Shown here piece after piece: positions 60,501-64,000 of a DNA stretch of 64,000 bases. The DNA is taken from positions 3,100,001 through 3,164,000 of the forward strand of contig NZ_CP183834.1 of NCBI RefSeq assembly GCF_049675895.1, given 5' to 3'. A model generated the notes under the pieces. That model was not told the origin of the DNA, made no database searches, and saw only the letters and a list, made by a program, of their open reading frames with translations. The translations under genes were made by a program, and so were the position numbers. Every line of letters begins with the position of its first letter. Within the stretch, counting starts at the first letter, position 1. This stretch comes from Ampullimonas aquatilis (GTDB lineage: Bacteria > Pseudomonadota > Gammaproteobacteria > Burkholderiales > Burkholderiaceae_D).

Positions 60501-60832
60501 AGAACCGAGCTTTGTGCAGACTGCTGCTGAAAATGGGTTGTTTCGGAAGCACCGATCGAAAAACTGCCCCATTGAATAATGGTATTGGGACTATTGGTAA
60601 TGGTCTGGACATGATTGCCTGCACCGCCGACAGTGATTGTGGCACTGCCGGAAATGACCGTTGGATTGGTCGGAAAGGTATGCGCATCAACACCTGTATG
60701 CAGGCCAAACAGACCACATACGGCCATGCTAAGTGTCCGCAATTTGAACGAGCACAGCCCCACCACCCGATCCTGACACAGTGGGTGATCTATCTGCTTG
60801 CCTGCTTGCTGGTTCAACTTGTTATTGGACAT
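57587..60832 (-). CDS. Two-partner secretion exoprotein (TpsA, filamentous haemagglutinin type)
   Basis: 1081 residues. A long signal region of about 50 residues ends near GVDAHTFP. The TPS domain follows (about 52-300) with the motif VFLVNPNGVVIGNGA and NRVNAGASASQILGHLTSNG, then an extended parallel beta-helix of Asn/Gly/Thr-rich repeats to about residue 970. A Pro/Thr/Val/Ala linker (PTPTPTPVPVPTPSPAPA) leads to a final segment of about 70 residues ending DKQCQP; CTGC precedes the linker. No toxin or typical adhesin C-terminal domain is recognised. It is exported through the TpsB encoded two genes downstream. GAGG sits close to the ATG. Likely a surface adhesin. Confidence 0.92.
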   Translation of the reverse strand: MSNNKLNQQAGKQIDHPLCQDRVVGLCSFKLRTLSMAVCGLFGLHTGVDAHTFPTNPTVISGSATITVGGAGNHVQTITNSPNTIIQWGSFSIGASETTHFQQQSAQSSVLNRVNAGASASQILGHLTSNGQVFLVNPNGVVIGNGAIIDTAVFYASTLKLNDDDFKNGLLKFDGTTGTVGSIQINGTVRSTNGDVYLIAKSITNNGSLTVEKGNAVLAAGDKVTILGRGLDNISFELQSTNNSVVNLGHLEANAVGLFASQLRHSGDIRANAVTTAAGQVVLLAKNNLETTSASSITAAAASNGNGGTIRLHSDWDAQVGGKLTARSGDAGGQGGTIETSVYDHIVIDNIQVDASSSNAQHGTWLIGASHLDILGCANAAIACVSSNASSVTESSLESALANIHIQTDEFVKAFSLSGFTGNGLTLQNHMGLNIETSNITTGTGIDLTAIPTVTTQGAGIRLATGSLNGGTQAQGLTANIAAGNLTATKLQAADTANVAVQGNGSISIADINTASNQIADAGNVALTAANQIMVGNINASVQPNAVAAYGQGGQVALTAKAIQINGNIDVSGTAAKSANQAGAAAGSIIVLANEGDLTLAANSQLLAKGGAGFPGNNGTGNTVGGAGGLISLTAPSLTLGTTALNVDGGQGGANIATPGAPGRIILHATNAQGGIHLNGTTLSSSNTLVQQPNSNVDYATTQSGITLLAGAGGINQTVASAISTPNLQFGAGMGGPLGNVSLTSPNNHIGKINGAASNTGAAVQVVTQGKLIVTTPGIQAVGNVNLQTTVNPNNPTVADGLTINGNVTSGAGNVNLQSQTGPINWQGGNITGQTVTLTTAGNVNAQPAGNGQTLTGNQVAINAQDIVLNGGNNTGASVTVQAQDQLQLNAVNLVQLAGGSGDGAKAQIIVTAPDGTGVINGQNVQVIGGSGNQSGASINSSNTLDINATQQINIVAGSGAGAVATVLAAAENGLKLNSQVCTGCPAPVVTPTPTPTPVPVPTPSPAPAPAPVPITLPGNLTPEQVIDSTVAQQTQQAVSNTQPKTIEPTIIQTVAGWEKRDATKSTSEVLVEVNDKQCQP

Positions 60833-60999
60833 TTCCTCAATTCCATAGGCATTTGCCTAGTCGGCGCTTAGATGGTTATCTTGACTGACTATGTCGGATT
60901 AAACCAAGAAACTTTGCAACCAATCGCAACAAAAGGCTTGAAGTTTGCCGCTTGTTCTGGTTCTAGCGTTAACAATGGCAGATTTTCTGTTACGCCACA

Positions 61000-61032
61000 T
61001 AGGAACTTTCCCTACAAACGAGAAATTTCCCC
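61000..61032. promoter_or_regulatory. Repeated operator-like motif upstream of tpsA
   Basis: On the minus strand two copies of GGGAAA-N-TTC stand 19 bp apart: GGGGAAATTTC (61022-61032) and GGGAAAGTTCC (61002-61012). The second lies in the near-palindrome TAGGGAAAGTTCCTA. They are 170-200 bp before the tpsA start in a 252-bp gap holding no gene. The transcription factor is unknown. Confidence 0.45.
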
Positions 61033-61084
61033 AAGCGGCTGACATGAGGAATGCGACCTAAATCACAAAAATCATTTTTTCAGA

Positions 61085-61516
61085 TTAATGCTGAGAGAAT
61101 GCTGCAATTTTCTGGTCGATGAGACTGATGGGATTTTGTAACAAGTTATCTTTGTAAGGTGTCGCATCGCGTAGACGCTCACCCCAGACAGGATTGGGAA
61201 AATGGGTATCCCAATCAAAACGGGCAATCACATGCCAATGCAAATGTGGCACCACATTACCCAGGCTGGCAAGATTGATTTTGGTGGGCTGTAGATGATC
61301 GCGCAGTAGCTGCTCAATCCGATAAACCATATCCATCAGATAGGCACGATCAGCCTCGTTCAGCTCGGTCATCTCGGCCACATGGTGCTGCCAGATAATG
61401 CGATAGAACGCCGGAAAATGCGTGTCCTGCACCCGCACAATCCGCAGGCGGTCATCGTGCCAAAGAACGATACCGCCGAGCTCATCACATAAAGGACAAA
61501 CTGCCTGATCTGCCAT
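61085..61516 (-). CDS. HIT family nucleotide hydrolase
   Basis: 143-residue histidine-triad protein, binding purine nucleotides and hydrolysing AMP adducts. The HIT motif is HLHWHVIARF, with His-x-His-x-His. Two N-terminal CxxC cysteines (CPLCDE) may bind zinc, as in zinc-type HIT members. It starts 2 bp after the stop of the DUF3683 gene, so the two are cotranscribed, and precedes the TPS operon. Confidence 0.93.
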   Translation of the reverse strand: MADQAVCPLCDELGGIVLWHDDRLRIVRVQDTHFPAFYRIIWQHHVAEMTELNEADRAYLMDMVYRIEQLLRDHLQPTKINLASLGNVVPHLHWHVIARFDWDTHFPNPVWGERLRDATPYKDNLLQNPISLIDQKIAAFSQH

Positions 61517-61518
61517 GA

Positions 61519-64000
61519 CTAGACCAGAATCCGCTCGATACCACCATCATTGGCCTTGGCGACATAATCCTGCAACCAGGTCTCACCAATCAAATGCTTG
61601 GCCATTTCAATCACGACATAGTCAGCCTTGGTGCCAGCGTCCTCATCATATCGAGACACCCCCCCCAGGCAGGCAGGGCAACTGGTCAGGATCTTGACTT
61701 CACCGGTAAAGCCGTCAGTGCGTAACTTGGCCGCGCCTTTGATCATTTCCTCTTCTTTACGGAAACGGATTTGAGTGGAAACATCGGGGCGAGAAGCCAT
61801 CAATGTACCGGCATCACCACAACAACGATCATTTTTTTCAATCTTCACATTGTCATGCGTCGTGATCAGTGCATTCACCGTTTTGAGTGGGTCCTGCAAC
61901 TTCATCGGTGTGTGGCAAGGATCGTGATACATATAACGGGTTCCCGTCACACCTTCCAGCTTGACACCTTTTTCAAGCAGAAACTCATGGATATCGATGA
62001 TCCGACAGCCCGGGAAGATCTTGTCAAACTCATAGCTTTGCAACTGGTCATAGCAGGTACCACAACTCACCACCACGGTCTTGATATCCAGATAATTGAG
62101 CGTATTGGCAACCCGGTGGAAGAGCACCCGATTATTGGTCATCATCTTCTCGGCCTTGTCATATTGACCGGCACCACGTTGCGGATAACCGCAACATAAA
62201 TATCCAGGTGGCAAGACAGTCTGTACACCAACCTCCCACAGCATCGCCTGAGTCGCCAAACCAACTTGTGAAAACAGGCGCTCGGAACCACAACCCGGAA
62301 AGTAGAAAACCGCCTCAGTATCCGCCGTGGTTTTGCGTGGGTCACGAATCACTGGGATGAACTTATCATCTTCAATGTCAAGCAGAGCCCGCGCGGTTTT
62401 CTTGGGCAGATTGCCAGGCAATTTTTTGTTGATGAAGTGAATCACCTGCTCTTTGATGGCGGGCTTGCCATGCGTTGCTGGTGGCGCCTTGGTCTGCTTT
62501 TTGGCGAACGCCTTCAGCACATCATTACCCAGGCGCTGCGCCTTGTAGGCAAGACCAGTCATGACTTTGCGGGTCGCATTAATGGTGGCTGGATCAGTCG
62601 CATTCAAAAAGAACATGGCAGCAGCCGTACCTGGATTGAATGACTTCTTGCCCATTTTGCGCAGGAGATTGCGCATATTCATGGACACGTCACCAAAATC
62701 AATATCGACCGGACAAGGCGTCAGGCATTTATGGCAGACTGTGCAGTGGTCTGCCACATCTTCAAACTCTTCCCAATGCTTGATGGAGACGCCCCGACGG
62801 GTCTGTTCTTCATAGAGAAATGCCTCGACCAGTAAGGAGGTCGCCAGAATCTTGTTGCGTGGGCTATAGAGCAGATTGGCACGCGGCACATGCGTAGCAC
62901 ACACCGGTTTGCATTTGCCGCAACGCAGGCAATCCTTGACACTGGTGGCAATCGCACCAATATCACTTTGCTGCATGATCAACGATTCATGTCCCATCAA
63001 ACCAAAGCTTGGCGTGTAGGCATTGCGCAGATCAGCACCTTCAAGCAACTTGCCTTTGTTGAAACGGCCATCCGGATCGACTTTTTGCTTGTAGGTACGG
63101 AAGTCGGCAATCTCGTCCTCGGTCAAAAACTCCAGCTTGGTGATACCAATACCGTGTTCGCCAGAAATCACACCGTCCAGGGAACGTGCCAATTCCATGA
63201 TACGCGCGACGGCCTTATGCGCATCCTGCAACATCTCGTAATGGTCGGAGTTGACGGGAATATTGGTATGCACATTGCCATCACCGGCATGCATGTGCAA
63301 AGCCACAAACACACGGCCACGCAGCACTTGCTTATGAATTTTCTGGCACTCCAGCAACACGGGTTCAAACACGCCACCACTGAAAATCTGACGCAGTTTG
63401 GCGCGCACTTCGGCCTTCCAGGAAATACGGATGGTACGATCCTGAACCAGATCAAATACCCGCACCCGCGGATTCATGGCGATCCGTGGACCAAACTCCT
63501 TGAGCAAGGGTTCATAGCCCAAGGCCACCAGATCGGCCTGTACTTCGGCCAAAGGCTGGTCCAGATTGTTGAGCACATAGCTCCAGCGCCGATGCACCGC
63601 TTCGAGCAAAGTCAGCGCCTGATTTTGACGATCTTCAAGCAGCTCGAAAGAAGGCACTTCTTCAGCATCTTCATTTTTACCCAGCGGCAGATTACCCGCC
63701 GAGAAGAAGCGATCGAGCTCAGCCAGCAATTGCAGCTTGTTTTTGGTGGACAGTTCTATATTGATGCGCTCAATCCCGTCGGTATATTCGCCCATGCGAT
63801 TGAGCGGGATCACCACATCTTCATTGACCTTGAAGGCATTGGTATGACGCGCAATCGCCGCAGTACGGGAACGATCCAGCCAGAATTTTTTACGGGCTTC
63901 AGGAGACACCGCGGTAAAACCTTCACCAACGCGCGTGTTGGCCATGCGCACCACTTCAGACGCGGCACGTGCTACGGCGTTGTCATCTTCGCCGACAATA
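61519..64000 (-). CDS. DUF3683-type FAD-binding oxidoreductase with Fe-S and CCG domains (partial)
   Basis: Large flavo-iron-sulfur protein, cut by the right window edge; 827 C-terminal residues are seen, and the frame stays open to base 64000. In order: the end of an FAD-linked lactate/glycolate-type oxidase domain with HMHAGDGNVHTNIPVNSDHY and GEHGIGITKLEFLTEDEI; two 4Fe-4S clusters, CLRCGKCKPVCATHVPR and CTVCHKCLTPCPVDIDFG; then two CCG-type blocks with FYFPGCGSERLFSQ/CCGYPQRG and YHDPCHTP/RCCGDAGTL. The architecture is that of the betaproteobacterial DUF3683 fusion, roughly GlcD plus GlcF in one chain. Probably a 2-hydroxy-acid or lactate dehydrogenase feeding quinone; the substrate is not proven. 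HIT follows 2 bp downstream. Confidence 0.9.
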   Translation of the reverse strand, partial: IVGEDDNAVARAASEVVRMANTRVGEGFTAVSPEARKKFWLDRSRTAAIARHTNAFKVNEDVVIPLNRMGEYTDGIERINIELSTKNKLQLLAELDRFFSAGNLPLGKNEDAEEVPSFELLEDRQNQALTLLEAVHRRWSYVLNNLDQPLAEVQADLVALGYEPLLKEFGPRIAMNPRVRVFDLVQDRTIRISWKAEVRAKLRQIFSGGVFEPVLLECQKIHKQVLRGRVFVALHMHAGDGNVHTNIPVNSDHYEMLQDAHKAVARIMELARSLDGVISGEHGIGITKLEFLTEDEIADFRTYKQKVDPDGRFNKGKLLEGADLRNAYTPSFGLMGHESLIMQQSDIGAIATSVKDCLRCGKCKPVCATHVPRANLLYSPRNKILATSLLVEAFLYEEQTRRGVSIKHWEEFEDVADHCTVCHKCLTPCPVDIDFGDVSMNMRNLLRKMGKKSFNPGTAAAMFFLNATDPATINATRKVMTGLAYKAQRLGNDVLKAFAKKQTKAPPATHGKPAIKEQVIHFINKKLPGNLPKKTARALLDIEDDKFIPVIRDPRKTTADTEAVFYFPGCGSERLFSQVGLATQAMLWEVGVQTVLPPGYLCCGYPQRGAGQYDKAEKMMTNNRVLFHRVANTLNYLDIKTVVVSCGTCYDQLQSYEFDKIFPGCRIIDIHEFLLEKGVKLEGVTGTRYMYHDPCHTPMKLQDPLKTVNALITTHDNVKIEKNDRCCGDAGTLMASRPDVSTQIRFRKEEEMIKGAAKLRTDGFTGEVKILTSCPACLGGVSRYDEDAGTKADYVVIEMAKHLIGETWLQDYVAKANDGGIERILV

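Noticed and set aside
60833..61084. Possible c-di-GMP riboswitch in the tpsA leader
   Set aside because: Short stretches such as GGCAAAC recur, but the conserved core and paired stems of the GEMM family could not be laid out.
60833..61084. Sigma-54 promoter before tpsA
   Set aside because: No GG-N10-GC element with acceptable -24/-12 sequence was found.

Overview
The window looks like a chromosomal segment of a betaproteobacterium (Burkholderiales/Nitrosomonadales side) with an autotrophic capacity. The grounds are the gene families and their order: CcsA-like protein/PP0621/pilS/pilR/ampD beside ffh, the DUF3683 oxidoreductase, HIT, DUF971, UbiE and Tim44 genes, and a long red-type (form IC) Calvin-cycle operon in the order known from Cupriavidus necator. 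The species cannot be named from this sequence. I saw no rRNA, tRNA, CRISPR array, insertion sequence or prophage. Nearly all of the window is coding, and the base composition is moderate and fairly even.

Layout. 1-4 kb: class Ia ribonucleotide reductase (nrdA, nrdB cut by the window edge) behind a sigma-70-like promoter with two NrdR boxes. 4-9.2 kb: an operon for a CcsA-like membrane protein, a small PP0621 protein, the PilS/PilR two-component system and AmpD. 9.3-16.5 kb: ffh, a small lipoprotein, tldD, a nitrilase-family amidase and glnE. 16.5-19.7 kb: a surface-protease module made of a rhombosortase-type rhomboid protease, a subtilase with a GlyGly-CTERM tail, and a free-standing lipoprotein that resembles the subtilase's own prodomain. 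19.9-24.4 kb: glyceraldehyde-3-phosphate dehydrogenase, transketolase, rsmE and a YidB-family gene. 24.4-25.4 kb: a barnase/RNase Sa-type ribonuclease with an N-terminal membrane segment and its barstar-type inhibitor. 25.6-34.2 kb: malic enzyme, thiL-pgpA-pncC with ATGA overlaps, pyrF-dmeF, and lemA with two TPM-domain genes. 34.3-36.4 kb: groES-groEL with a perfect CIRCE element and overlapping sigma-70/sigma-32-like promoter elements.

36.8-49.3 kb: the CO2-fixation operon cbbLSXYEFPTZGA (minus strand) with divergent cbbR. It encodes form IC RuBisCO, its AAA+ activase CbbX, phosphoribulokinase, FBPase, transketolase, epimerase, GAPDH, aldolase and two phosphatases that remove inhibitory or wasteful phospho-sugars. 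Phosphoglycerate kinase is missing from it. 49.3-54.1 kb: peroxiredoxin, a CobD/CbiB-like membrane protein, a Nudix CoA pyrophosphatase, a Tim44-domain protein, UbiE and a DUF971 protein, with two perfect hairpins between the last two. 54.1-60.8 kb: a three-gene two-partner secretion operon (TpsA exoprotein, a periplasmic protein with duplicated FecR domains, TpsB transporter). 61.1-64 kb: a HIT protein and a large DUF3683 FAD/Fe-S oxidoreductase that runs off the window.

The most interesting parts are the rhombosortase/GlyGly-CTERM protease/prodomain-like lipoprotein module, the TpsA-FecR-TpsB operon placed between housekeeping genes, and the membrane-tethered barnase with its barstar.
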